NCBI GenBank assembly: GCA_016081115.2
Contig: JABTTQ020002611.1
Location: 434,001-498,000 of the forward strand
Source of the DNA: Rehmannia glutinosa
Taxonomy: Eukaryota; Streptophyta; Magnoliopsida; Lamiales; Orobanchaceae
DNA length: 64,000 bases
Direction of reading: 5' to 3'
How positions within the stretch are numbered: the first letter of the stretch is position 1; every line of letters begins with the position of its first letter. Under the pieces are notes generated by a model. The model did not search any database. It had not been told where the DNA came from and was given only the letters and a program-made list of their open reading frames with translations. Shown one piece after another: positions 12,140-23,300 of the stretch. The translations under genes were made by a program, and so were the position numbers.

Positions 12140-12141
12140 AC
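12070..12141 (+). repeat. 24-bp tandem repeat, three copies, inside integrase
   Basis: Three near-identical 24-base units start at 12070, 12094 and 12118, each beginning CGAGTTTGT. In frame they repeat EFVNGI with two more residues, right after the second catalytic Asp of the integrase. Elements C and E carry one copy here. The array ends exactly where the CACTA-like insertion begins. Confidence 0.9.
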
Positions 12142-12152
12142 TACGCCAAAAA

Positions 12153-12318
12153 ATAGTTCGAGATAATGGATTTGAGATAGCACTTTTAGATGGAAGTGCT
12201 ATTGAAAAATTCGCAGAATATTTTAGATAACACATTTGTAGAAAAGCGCTATCACAATAAACCATATAATAGCGTTTTAATAACGAAGTGTTATATGAAG
12301 AAAAATCGAAGATACATT
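12153..12318. repeat. Left subterminal repeat region of the CACTA-like element
   Basis: Short degenerate motifs of the type AAGCGCTATC / GATAGCACTT / AAGTGTTAT recur in both orientations. The same motifs crowd the right-hand part at 26729-26930 and 29660-29950. Clustered subterminal motifs are a hallmark of CACTA elements and bind the transposon-encoded TNPA-type protein. Confidence 0.6.
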
Positions 12319-13847
12319 TGTTGGGAAATTTATTGTTTAGATTTTGATGAATGCCATGTAAAACTTAAACTAGAAAGTTGGCACCCCATTTTCCTTGTAA
12401 TGTTCATTGTAATAGATAGGGTTGTATGAGCGAGTCAAGTCACCTATGCCGGATATACAAGAAATCAATCAAGACTAAAGTGAAGACTCATTTGTGAAGA
12501 AGCGGTGAGTGTGGCAAGGAAGAAGATGTCAAGAACTCGTCGAAGATGTATCATTGTGAACTTGTGTGAAGAGTCGACAAGTCAACTCAAGAAGTCAAGT
12601 CCTAAGTTGAAGTGACAGATGAGTCATCCATTGATTGGAAGCTAACTCAAAGTCACCTGGGGGAATAAAGGATTTGATCAAGTCAAGACAATGAACGAGA
12701 TCCATTGATTAAAGTCAAGAATGTTACTCGAGAATAGTAACCTGCTAAAGTTGTCGAGAGATAAAGTGTTAGTTCGATTGTGTGCAAAAGGAACAACCAA
12801 TGAGAAGATCGCACGAGTGTCGAAAGCCGCAATCTTTGCAAGACATTTAATACGAGAAAATGTCAACATCAAGGATCGCAACAAGACAAGCCAACGAACA
12901 CAAGTAATTTTTAAAATCAGCCTATCTCTTGGGGCGTATTTTTGAAAATTCACTATAAAAGGCCGAGGAATCACTTTGAGAAAAGGTTACCTTGAACACC
13001 GAACCACGAACGAACAAGCATTATTCATCTTTGTCACCCGCAAAACATTCTCAAGATATTCAAGCAAATCCTCAAGCCTAAAACTCGAAGGAAATCGATC
13101 CAACTCCAAGTTGTGAAGGAAAGACAACTTCAAACTGTTGAAGATGAAACTTTTGAAGAATCAAAAGGGGTCTACATTCCAAGGAGGGTTGTAGAAAGGT
13201 TCAAGGTCGAACCAGTCTCAAGTTATTGGAGGGCTTCGTGATCAAATCCAAGAAGCTTGAGCAAGTGAGTCAAGTAGCAAGGCGGCCGCCCCGTGAAGAA
13301 GCCGAGTCGGACGAGAAGCCAACTGTGTGACCAAGGCATCTCGGATCGAGTCCCAAAGGAGCAAGTCGGTGTGTGATCAAGACTTGTATCCGGATTGATA
13401 ACCTCTTTATACTCTAATCATAACTTAGTGGATTCCTCGGGGAGTTGGAGAAGAGAGGAGTAGAAGAATTACCCCATTTATTTTTCAAAGACCTTTACTT
13501 CTCTCGCATACATTCATTATATTTGCCGATAAACGCTATCCAACTAATAAATAACTAAGTGCTAAAACAAAGTGTTAAAATCAAAGTTTAATCAAATTCA
13601 AGGGTGTCTTCAAGCTGAAAAACTCATCACATCCAAGTTAAGGTTTAGACTAAACATCGAGTTATTCTATCAACAAATTTCAATCAGTGCATTGAGTGGC
13701 TAACTCTATTTGGTTAACTAACTCATTGCCGCTCAAGGACTTATTTGTGAAATTAACTCGTAATATTTTAAAAGGACTAAAATCGAAAAGTTGGTAAGGT
13801 TTACTCAACCCCGTTCTAAACCTTACTCACACCCCTTGGGGCCTACA
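12319..13847 (+). repeat. 5' LTR of copia element C
   Basis: It starts TGTTGGGAAATTTATTG and ends ACCCCTTGGGGCCTACA; 1529 bp. It matches the 3' LTR at 25158-26728 more closely than the LTRs of B or E do, so the two form a pair. The left flank ACATT and the right flank of the 3' LTR (AGCGC) do not match, so no target duplication is visible. Confidence 0.9.
12954..12960 (+). promoter_or_regulatory. TATA box in 5' LTR of element C
   Basis: TATAAAA in the conserved CACTATAAAAGG context shared with the other LTRs. Confidence 0.7.
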
Positions 13848-13849
13848 AG

Positions 13850-13861
13850 TGGTATCGGAGC
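13850..13861 (+). other. Primer-binding site of element C, first copy
   Basis: TGGTATCGGAGC, differing from the expected initiator tRNA-Met complement TGGTATCAGAGC at one base inside the CAG. Confidence 0.85.
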
Positions 13862-13971
13862 GGTTGGTTCATTGGGCATACGTGACCGGTTCCGAACTAG
13901 ATCTCAATCTTTCAAAGAAGTTTTTAACACTTGCTCTTTCAAAAGCTATTTTTATTCGAAAAGTTATTATC

Positions 13972-14104
13972 ATGGAAGCAAATTTGACACGCATCCCTAT
14001 GTCACTATTGAGGAATTTGATGACCGGAAATTTCGTATGCAGCTCATCTATCTCGCTTTACATGATGAAATGTGGATAGTAATAGAGGATGGGCATCTGC
14101 GTTC
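13972..14104 (+). pseudogene. Truncated gag start, element C
   Basis: It opens with MEANLTRIP and continues through about 45 residues of the gag N-terminus, then breaks at about 14104. The sequence jumps back to an LTR end, a second primer site and a second gag start. The leader before it (13862-13971) differs from the second leader, so this is not a simple recent tandem duplication. Confidence 0.8.
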
Positions 14105-14241
14105 GCTAACTTAGTTGTCCTCAAGGACTTAGTTGTGTGTAAGTTAACTCTGTAAAATTTTAAAAGGACTAAAATCGAAAAGTTGGTAAGGTTTATTCAA
14201 CCCCTCCTTCTAAACCTTACTCACACCCCTTGGGACCTACA
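14105..14241 (+). repeat. Duplicated LTR 3' end inside element C
   Basis: About 137 bp from the last part of an LTR, ending ACCCCTTGGGACCTACA. It is closer to the LTR end of element B (8645-8781) than to that of C; both read GGACTTAG and then GTGTGTAAGTTAACTC. It is followed by a primer site and leader of the same B-like type. Confidence 0.85.
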
Positions 14242-14243
14242 AG

Positions 14244-14255
14244 TGGTATCGGAGC
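14244..14255 (+). other. Primer-binding site of element C, second copy
   Basis: TGGTATCGGAGC, again altered only at the CAG of the tRNA-Met complement. The leader 14256-14370 follows. Confidence 0.85.
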
Positions 14256-14370
14256 GGTTGGTTCATTGAGCCTTCCGCTCACAGTTCTTGAACTATATCT
14301 CTAATCTTTCAAAGAAACCTTTTAACACTTGTATTTCCAAAATCATTAATTCTTAGCAAAAGTTATTATC

Positions 14371-16180
14371 ATGGAAGCAAATTCGACACGCATCCCTATG
14401 TTCACTATTGAGGAATTTGATGATGGAATTTTCGTATGTGCTCATCTATCCGGTTTACATGATGAAATGTGGATAGTAATAGAGGATGGGCCACCGCAAA
14501 TACTAAAAGTGAACACAAACAGACGAAGAGCGCGCGCATGACTAAAGGAGAAAAGCTCTGCGAAGCTGGACCAACCATGGTTGAGAAACCAATGACCGAG
14601 TGGACCAATGAAGACAGAAAAAGATACAACCTGGATAATGTGGCCAAAGATATTCTCTACAAGACATTGGACGAGCAATGTTCAATAAAGTCAAATCTTG
14701 CAAATCTGCAAAAGAAATGCAGGATAAATTAATTTTAATTTGTGAAGGATCCGATCAAATTAAAGAAAATAAATTGTATGTTGTTGTACAAAAATTTGAA
14801 AATTTCAAAATGCTTGCAGGTGAAACATTGGATCATTTGGATGCCAAATTCATTGAAATTACAAATGAACTATCAAGACTTGGGAAAAAATATACACGAA
14901 GGAAATGTGTATGAAGATTCTAAGAAGCCTCCCACTCAATGGGAAATGAAGGTCATGGCCCCGAGACATTCAATGAACCTCACAACAACATCCAATCATG
15001 AGCTATTCTCATACCTCAAAGCCTACGAGTTTGAGTGAGAAGAAAAGATCAAGAGGAGACATTTGACCCAAAGCAGTTGCACTTATAGTCAAGGATGGGA
15101 AGAGAGCCGAGGTTAAGGAAGCCATTGACAAGGAGGAAATTGCCTTGATGGTTAAAAGTTTTAACAAGTTCTTCAACAAGAACTATAAAAAGAAGCAAGT
15201 GTGAATCCTCCAGGACATATTTAGCTCCTCCAAGTCAAGGGAAGATAGGCCACCCAAGAGAGCCGAGCATCAAAAGGTTGAGTATCAAAGAGCGGATAAT
15301 CCAAGAATGGAAAGAGGCGATCAATGAGCCGAGAACTCGTGTTGGAACCGCAGACAACCAGGACACTTTGCTATTAATTGTCCATATTCGTAGTCAATAA
15401 ATACATGAATGAAGAAGAAAGAAGAGTCTTGAGAGAAAGAAGACAAGAAAAGAAAAAGGCTATGTTGGTGCCGAGACCGCCGAGACAACAAAGTCGAAAA
15501 AAGAAGTAGACTCGAGAGAGTAGTGAAGCCGACTACTCAAGTGACTCGAAGAAGAAGCAATGATCCTGTCTAATGGCTAAAGAACAAGATCAACCCGACC
15601 AAGAAGATGAGGTACACTCTAACTCATCTCACTCTCAGTTCTAGTGATAGTGATTGTGACACACACACTTCATCACCCACTGAGCTTTATGATTCATTAG
15701 GAAAAATGATGAAAGACTTTGAGCACATTAAATCGTCACACACACTATTAAACAAGGAAAACAAATTTCAAAAGCCGAAACTCACGGTGACTAAGGATCG
15801 AGAACTCTAAGTCACATAGCCGATGAGAACAAAGAGTTGAAGGCCGAGAATGCTAAACTAATAGCAGAGATAGCTTCTACAAAGAAAAAGGAAAATGATC
15901 TAAAAAATGTGATTGCATCATTTACAAAGGCATCTAAATCATTGGATGACCTTATTATGAGCCAAAAAGAGTGTGGAGACAAACAGGCATATGATTCAAT
16001 TCCTTTGTGCACAATCAACCTCCCGAGTGATCTTGGAAAAAGGATCTTCAAGTAATGAAGCATCTCAAAAATCCAAGACACCAAATGTTGCACACACATT
16101 CATTCCAAAGAACAATCACAAACAAACGGCCTTGGATATGAAGGAAAAGGAAAACAACTTGATTGAGTATCTTTGAGAGG
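14371..16180 (+). pseudogene. gag: gag region of copia element C (frameshifted)
   Basis: The ATG begins MEANSTRIPMF. The UBN2 domain covers about 14400-15040 in three overlapping frames (NLDNVAKDILYKTLD, then KLILICEGSDQIKENK, then NHELFSYLKAYEFE). The zinc knuckle at 15340-15384 reads CWNRRQPGHFAINC: the second Cys of CX2C is Arg, so the knuckle as read lacks a zinc ligand. A coiled coil at 15837-16055 (KAENAKLIAEIASTKKKEND) is conserved in element E. Frameshifts separate each part. Gag would build the particle and package element RNA. Confidence 0.85.
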
Positions 16181-19100
16181 ACAAGCGAGAACAAATCCAA
16201 CAGAGTTCCTCAAAGCAAACTCCAAATAGAAAGTACTTTGTGAAGAATAAACAGAGCTACCAAAAACCCAGAAGTTTTATCAAAGAAACACATATGATGG
16301 GAATGGTAGAAACTACCCAAGCCAAGTGATTGGAATAATGTGAAACATCAACAAAGACCTATGGAATATAAGCCCAAATGGCAAAGACCTAGACCTTAGC
16401 AAAGGTCATTCCAAAGGCAAAAGAGCTATCATCAAAGCACACATATGCACCCAAGCACTACACTCGAAATATCACAACTACCCAAAGAAGGCAATTGCTA
16501 AAACACACACACAGCATACTGACAAAAGAGACAAGTTTTGTATGAACCTAATACCCCAAGCAATTTGCCAAAGTGAGTTATGATTATGGCATAGATAGAT
16601 GGCAACCTCTTAGAGTCAAGTCATTTGGCTATAGGTTGGTTGGATCATCTTACAAAGACTAACCCCTCGGGACCCACGCAAGTATGGGTACCTAAAAACT
16701 AATTTCCTTGATTGCGGGTTCAAGGAACAATCGAGTACCAAGGAACCTGGTACATGGATAGTGGTTGTTCCGGACATATGGCGGGAAATAAGAAAAATCT
16801 ATCAAAGTTCAAGGAGATTAAAGGCGCAAAAGTCATATTTGGAGGAAATGAAGCTCAGGGGAAATAAGACCTTTGGATCCATCAAGAAAAATAGATTAGA
16901 AATCACAGATGTTGCATATGTTGAAGGCCTCAACTTCAAACTGTTAAGCATCACCAACTCGTGACAAGGCCTATAATGTTGGAATCAATATGGGAGTGTG
17001 CCGGATCAAGGATGTTGAATCAAATGAAATCGTCCGCAAGGATCAAGAAAGAAAATCATGTATGTGGTAGATTGGTCTCATGCCACACCAAGCACTTGTC
17101 TGTTAGCCAAGAGTACAACCGAATCAAGTTGGTTGTGGCACAAGTTTTTCGAGTCATCTAAATTTCAAGACAATCAACAAGCTTGCAAGGAGTCATCTTG
17201 TGGTAGGATTGCCGGACTTAGTATACAAGAAGGAAAGTGTATGTGATGCATGTCGATGGGAAAACAAATCAAATCTTCATTTAAGGATAAGCATAGTCCT
17301 TCTTCAACAAGGATATTACATCCATTTGCATATGGATCTATTTGGTCCGATTAAGCCAACTAGCATAAGTGGAAAGAAATACACCTTAGTGGTGGTGGAT
17401 GATTATTCAAGATATACATGGACAATTTTCATTTGTAAAAAGAAGGAAACTTTGGCGAAGTTACCTCGGTGATGAAAAGAGTTCAAAATAAGAAGAGTCA
17501 AACCATTATAAAGATAAGGTCGACAGGGGAACCGAGTTTGTTAATGGGATAATAACTCAAAATTATTGTGTTGAAAATGGTATTGCTCATGAGTTATCCA
17601 TGAAGAAGAACTCCCAAGTGAGAATGGAGTAGGCGAAAGAAGGAACATAACTCTCAAGGAAGTTGCGAGGACCATGTTAATGTCGATGGATTGCCTAAGA
17701 GATTTTGGATCAAGCCATCAATATCGCATGTTATACTCAAAATAGATTCATGATTAATAGACAATGACAAAGACTCCTATGAAATATGGGGGGAGAAAGC
17801 CGAATGTTGGGTACTTGAGAATATTTGGATGCAAATGCTTCATCCACAACAATGGCAAGGATAATTTAAAGGCTTTTGATGCTAAAGTCGATGAATGTAT
17901 CTTCTTGGGATACTCGGTGAAAGTAAAGCCTCAGAGGGTGAACAAGAGGACTATGGTCACGTGTGTCTATCCATGTGGTTTTTGATGAACCTAATGTAAA
18001 TGGAGAAGACATTGAAGAGTTAGCCGATAAGTTCAATCAACCGACTATGCGAAGAGTCCCTATGTTGAAGTCAAGAAAGAGTCATCAACCAAGACAAGGA
18101 TGAGATAGTGAATCTCAAAGACATTGGAAAATCTGCAATTTGAATGATGATGAAAGAGTCGCTCAAGACAACACAATCTGCGAGACAGTTGAACCCGGTG
18201 ATTTGCTTCAACCTGATGTGAGATGGCCGAGAGACCATCCACCGAGCTAGTCATTGGAGATGTAAGAGACGGTGTGAGAACCAGATCTAGACCTCAAAGA
18301 AGAAGCAATGTTCACTTGTTTTATTTCCCAAATAGAGCCAAAAGATAAGTCTCAAGCTTTGGATGACACACATTGGATTCAGGCCATGCAGGAAGAAGAG
18401 TCAATCGAGTTTTAAAGAAACAAAGTATGGGAATTGGTGCGCAGACCAACCCATCGAGAATGTTATTGGCACAAAATGGGTTTTTAGAAACAAGATGAAT
18501 GAGGAAGGTTCTGTGGTAAGAAACAAAGCAAGATTGGTAGCCAAAGGGTATTGCCAAGAAGAAGGAATATAGTTTGATGAAACCTTTGCCCCTGTTGCAA
18601 GATTGGAAGCAATAAGAATGTTTCTTGCCTATCTTTGCTCACAAGAACTTTATTGTATATCAAATGGATGTGAAAAGTGCATTCTTAAATGGATTAGAAG
18701 AAGAAGTCTATGTTGAGCAACCTCCAGGTTTTGAGCGAGAAGACCATTGGAGATAAGGTGTACAAGCTCAAGAAAACATTATATGGATTGAAACAAGCAC
18801 CAAGAGCATGGTATGATACATTGTCTCAATTTCTCGTGACAATGGATTCACCAAAGGCAAAGTGGGCAAAACACTCTTCAGATTCAAGATGGAGAGAGTA
18901 TATCGCTTGTTCAAATATATGTGGATGTTATCATTTTTGGATCCACAAACAAAGAGTCGTGTGATAAGTTCTCAAACCTCATGCAAGGCAAATTTGAAAT
19001 GAGCATGATGGGAGAGCTAACATTTTTCTAGGACTTCAAGTTAAACAGTGAAGGATGGAACCTTCATAAGTCAAACAAAGTACACCACAAATTTAATGAA

Positions 19101-19847
19101 GAAATTTGGTATGGAAGAGAAGTCCTCCGTGAAAATACTAATGAATACATCGTCAAGATGGACATGGATGCAAATGGTAAGATCAGTAGATCAAACCGGA
19201 TACACAACACTTATGGATCATTGCTCTATCTAACAAAGAAGCGAGGCCGGACATCAACTTTGTAAAGAGGTGTATGTGCAAGATTTCAATCGCACCAAAG
19301 GAGAGCCACATGATCGCAAAGCCTAAGAGAATCCTAAGATATCCGAAGGATGCCAGGAAGTTGGCTTATGGTATCTAAAGGAAGGTGGATTCAAGCTAAT
19401 TGGTTACTCGGACTCGACTATCTTTGGATGTAGAGTTGTGAAAAAGAGTACTCAGTACATGTCAAATGCTTGAAACAGATTGGTTTCTGGTTTAGCAAAG
19501 CAAAACTCAATAGCCACATCCACGGTGAAGCAGAGTACATAGGCAAAACAATTGTTGTGCCCAAGTCTTATGGATGAGACAACGGTGAGAGATTATGAAA
19601 TTGAAGAAAAAGAGATTCCAATTATGTGTGATAACACAAGTGCTATTGCAATCACTCGTAATCCTCGTGTTGCATTCAAGAACAAAGCACATTGATGTCG
19701 ATATCATTTTATAAGAGACCATGTTGAAAAGAAACACATCACCTTGAATATATCTCTCTTGATAAACGATTAGTTGACATATTCACAAAGCCCTTATGTG
19801 AATCAATAATTGAAGAGCTTAAGCATGAGCTAGGGTTAATTGAGTGA
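16181..19847 (+). pseudogene. pol: pol of copia element C (protease, integrase, RT, RNase H; broken)
   Basis: Domains are in Ty1/copia order. Protease: YMDSGCSGHM from 16751. Pre-integrase and integrase: LHMDLFGPIKP near 17328, VVVDDYSRYTWTIF near 17390, SDRGTEFVNG near 17520, FGCKCFIHNNGKDN and CIFLGYS at 17824-17915. Reverse transcriptase (RVT_2): GTKWVFRNKMNEEG near 18470, KTLYGLKQAPRAWYD at 18773-18817. The polymerase box reads YVDV at 18918-18929 instead of the catalytic YVDD kept in elements B and E. RNase H ends with VDIFTKPLCES and LGLIE before TGA at 19845. At least six frameshifts or stops break it, and the second catalytic Asp of RT is missing, so this copy is inactive as read. Confidence 0.9.
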
Positions 19848-20398
19848 GTTCACTCTCGAGAAGACTCAATAAGAAGAGATGGAATGAGAAATGATGAAAA
19901 TAGAACAAGTCTCATGAATTAGCCGATCGGAAAGTCAATCAGATCGAGTTAGGCGACGGTTGAGTCACTTATATAACAAGAGAGAAGAAGAGTTAAGTCA
20001 CTTGTGAAGTAAGTGAATCATTTATGAGCTAAGTGACAAAAACGCAATCGTTTTTAATGAGAGCGGGAATGTTTTTAAGGATGACGTCATCGTAATAATG
20101 ATGGGTACAGGCAAAAGTTGTCAAAGTAAGCATATGATTGGATATAAATGCCGTTCGGATTGAATGCGAGAAATTAAATGCAATGTGACATGCTAAATTT
20201 GAGCCGTTGATCTTGATCAAATTTCAAAATCCAAAACCCGTCCTTTCATAACCCTTATATACTCATTCGTTCAGTTCTCTCTCTCACTTTCTCAAAATCG
20301 TTCATCTTTCCAAAGCAAAGAAAGCAAGCTTTTCTCTCGAAAACCCTACAAGCTCTCAAGTCAGTTTTCAAAGTTTCGATCGGTAAAAATCACTAAAA
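19848..20398 (+). other. Spacer between pol and env-like ORF of element C
   Basis: About 550 bp without a long ORF. Blocks such as GTGACAAAAACGCAA and AACCCGTCCTTTCATAACCC recur in the matching spacers of B (32271-32822) and, less well, E (44706-45239). Conservation suggests a functional leader or splice acceptor for the downstream ORF; no acceptor is proven. Confidence 0.5.
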
Positions 20399-23300
20399 AT
20401 GGCACAAAGACATGACTTCGCTTAAGCTCGCTAAGCAAATCCACACGGATCAATCGTGGATTTTGAAGGGATGATTAAACAGGTTCGATGAAACCCTTGT
20501 GAAGAAGATTGCGGATAAGATCGAGAAATCCGGGATCAAACCCTTTCTCACGATGGAATATCATATGACGACGTAGAGGAGGTCGCCCAGTTGACGTGAA
20601 CGCCGAGGAGCGGGACAAAGGGATTAAGTCCTCCGTCCACCGCAAGGACATATTAATCACGCAAAGGACCTTGCGGAGCACTTTTTTATTGCCGTCGGAG
20701 GGCATGCCCGAGATATTTGAAGCCGACGTCGATTTGGGTCTTTGCATGGAAGGAAGTGGCCAAACCCGAATGTCCGCAAAAAGTTGTCTACACAAACGGT
20801 GACAAAGAAGTTCTTTGAAGGGCGACTATCATAACCGTTAGATGTCGTCTCAAAATGCGTGGATATGAAGTTTGGCGGCCTTCAATCCGTGTCCCAAGAC
20901 AAGCCGATCGTCATGGCTGCGATCATGGAGGAAAAGAAGATCAATGGCGTAATTCATTTACGCAGACTTTTCCGAATGTTGCGAATAAGTCCTTCAAAGA
21001 CGATGAATACTTTGGAGGATCTCGGGCTATGGCCTTGTAATCGGCCATTTGATGGAGGTGAAGGGTGTTCCCTTCGACATGGAAAGTCATTCCATGTCAA
21101 CAAGAAGATGTTCCGGGCCAATCTTTCAGAGCTCGAAGAGACCCCATGCAAAGAGGGCGGATATGCAAAGAAAGGGAATCGGTGACCACGAGGACACATA
21201 TGTTGCTTCCCTCGCAAGAAGAAAGTCGCTCCTCGTAGTGGAAAGAAGAAGGATGCTCTTGCAAAGAAAGAAGAAAGATGCACTGCTCCCGCAACCGAGC
21301 CACCGCCCCCGCAACCGTGTCTCCGCCCGCAGCCGCGGTGGAGAAGGAATCCTTAATACCTTCTCCGGGAATGAAGAAGAAGAGGATCGCCAAGGTGAGA
21401 AAGGCAATGCTCTATGGCAACTCCGAAGGCCTTTACCCGAGAACCGGAGGAAGTAGAACCGGACATTCCTCGGTGAAAACTAAGAGAAGGAGAAGACTCA
21501 CCAAGCTCTTAGAGCTTGAGAAGAAAGTCGAGTCGCCACTCGGGTGGAGCAAATCTTTGAGCTTTGCCAAGAAGTGTAGTCTCGAAGTTGTTAATGAAAC
21601 AACCAAGTCTCTTGAGGCCGATCGTGAGAGGCAAATAGAAGACCCAGTGTGGATAGAACAAGCGAGAAAGAAGAAGCACCGAGAGGCAATGAGAATCTCC
21701 CGATGAAAGAGTTGTGTCTCCACCGCTCCCGATGATTTCAAGGTGAAAGAAGCGGTGAGTATGTTGCCTTCCATTCACGAAAAGGAAGCGGCAACAAGAA
21801 GATGATGAAGATGATGATGTGATGGTTGTTTCTCCCATCTACCCGGACATTCAAAGATCGTGCATGAATGGCGAGCATGGAAGTCGAGTCACTCGGGGAT
21901 ACGAGTTTGAACGCCCGAATTTATCGAGGAGGAAGACGACCATCGCAATTCCTTGGAGTTTCAAATGTTCAAACCGCACTCAACGAAGAGCATCGCATGG
22001 ATCTCCTCCGTATCATAAAGGCGGATGAGAAGGAACATATGCATTCTCATCTAGATGTGTCATCGACACGATGAAGACTTGGATCCCATGGGCGCAAATG
22101 AGAAAAAGTCCGATATACTGACAAGCCATGCAGAATCCGAGGATAATGCATGAGCAACATCCGAGAGAAGGACAGGATAGTCTTCTAAATCACGGTGGAG
22201 ATTGATCCGTTGGGAGTGGTACAACAGATTGCAAATCGCTATTGCCGCAACCACTTCCCAGATTCACTTAGAGGACGAATTTAAGGGACTTGGCGATGAC
22301 ACGGGAACATAGGCACCCAAGTTGAGCCAACTCCCGTTGAAGGTGTCTTACCACCCGCCCCACGACTAAACACTCAATGGAAACCGGGAGTCTAGAGCGG
22401 TGACCCCACCATCGATCACTCGGTTGGTGTGCCGGTGGGGGAAACTCACCGGTGCGGCTAGGTCGGAGGATGTTGCGAGATGACTCCACCATGAAGGAAG
22501 GAGGCGAAGTGGAGAAAGAGAAAGAAAAAAACAACAACCAAGTTGTCAGACGAAAGCTTGAGCGATTAAGTCTATCTCAATTTGAAGTGCCAACATGATT
22601 TGCGGTGAGGATCAGCGATGCGATTGAGGCAAATGATGGATCTCGCCGGGAGTTAACACTGGCAATGAAAGTGCAATCCGGGGAGTTGAGACTCCTGTGG
22701 ATGCCATCGTAGAAGACCCTAAGACAAGCTGCGTGTCGTCGAAGGACCGTAGAAGGCCTTACTACGATTGAGACCTGCAGGAGGTAATGAAGGCCTGAGG
22801 AGGTTGAGACTTCCCTGGGTAAAGAGAGACAAACGAGAACATCCCTCCTGTTCACATTGAAGATTCTCGAGAAGGAGATAAGTGCCCTTCATGATTCCCA
22901 ACACAACCCTAATATATCATTTCGGGATCCGAAGTCGAAGATGGTGAGTCCACCCTGTTGCACATCAAAAAGACTCGGTGAGGATGTTCCTCCATGTACG
23001 AGTCGGCCATAATTCAAAGTTGCTCGTCGAACATTCAACTTTGATGATGAGCCAAGCCCTCAAATCTCATCATCTTCCGATGACACTACTAATACGGCCG
23101 AGGAACAACAAACTCAAAGGAAAAACCAGCGGAGACCGAAGAAGGCTGTTAAGACAGTGAGGCTCACCATTTGGGTCAATACCATCAAAGGCCCCAGTGA
23201 ATCACCAATCAAGTGAGCTTCCACAAATGTGAGAAGAACGACCTCTCTTATGATTATATATGTATGAGACGATGCATTTGAAGAAGTCTTCCCATTCTCA

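Noticed and set aside
12070..12141. CRISPR-like array
   Set aside because: The three units are directly adjacent with no spacers and are in-frame integrase codons.
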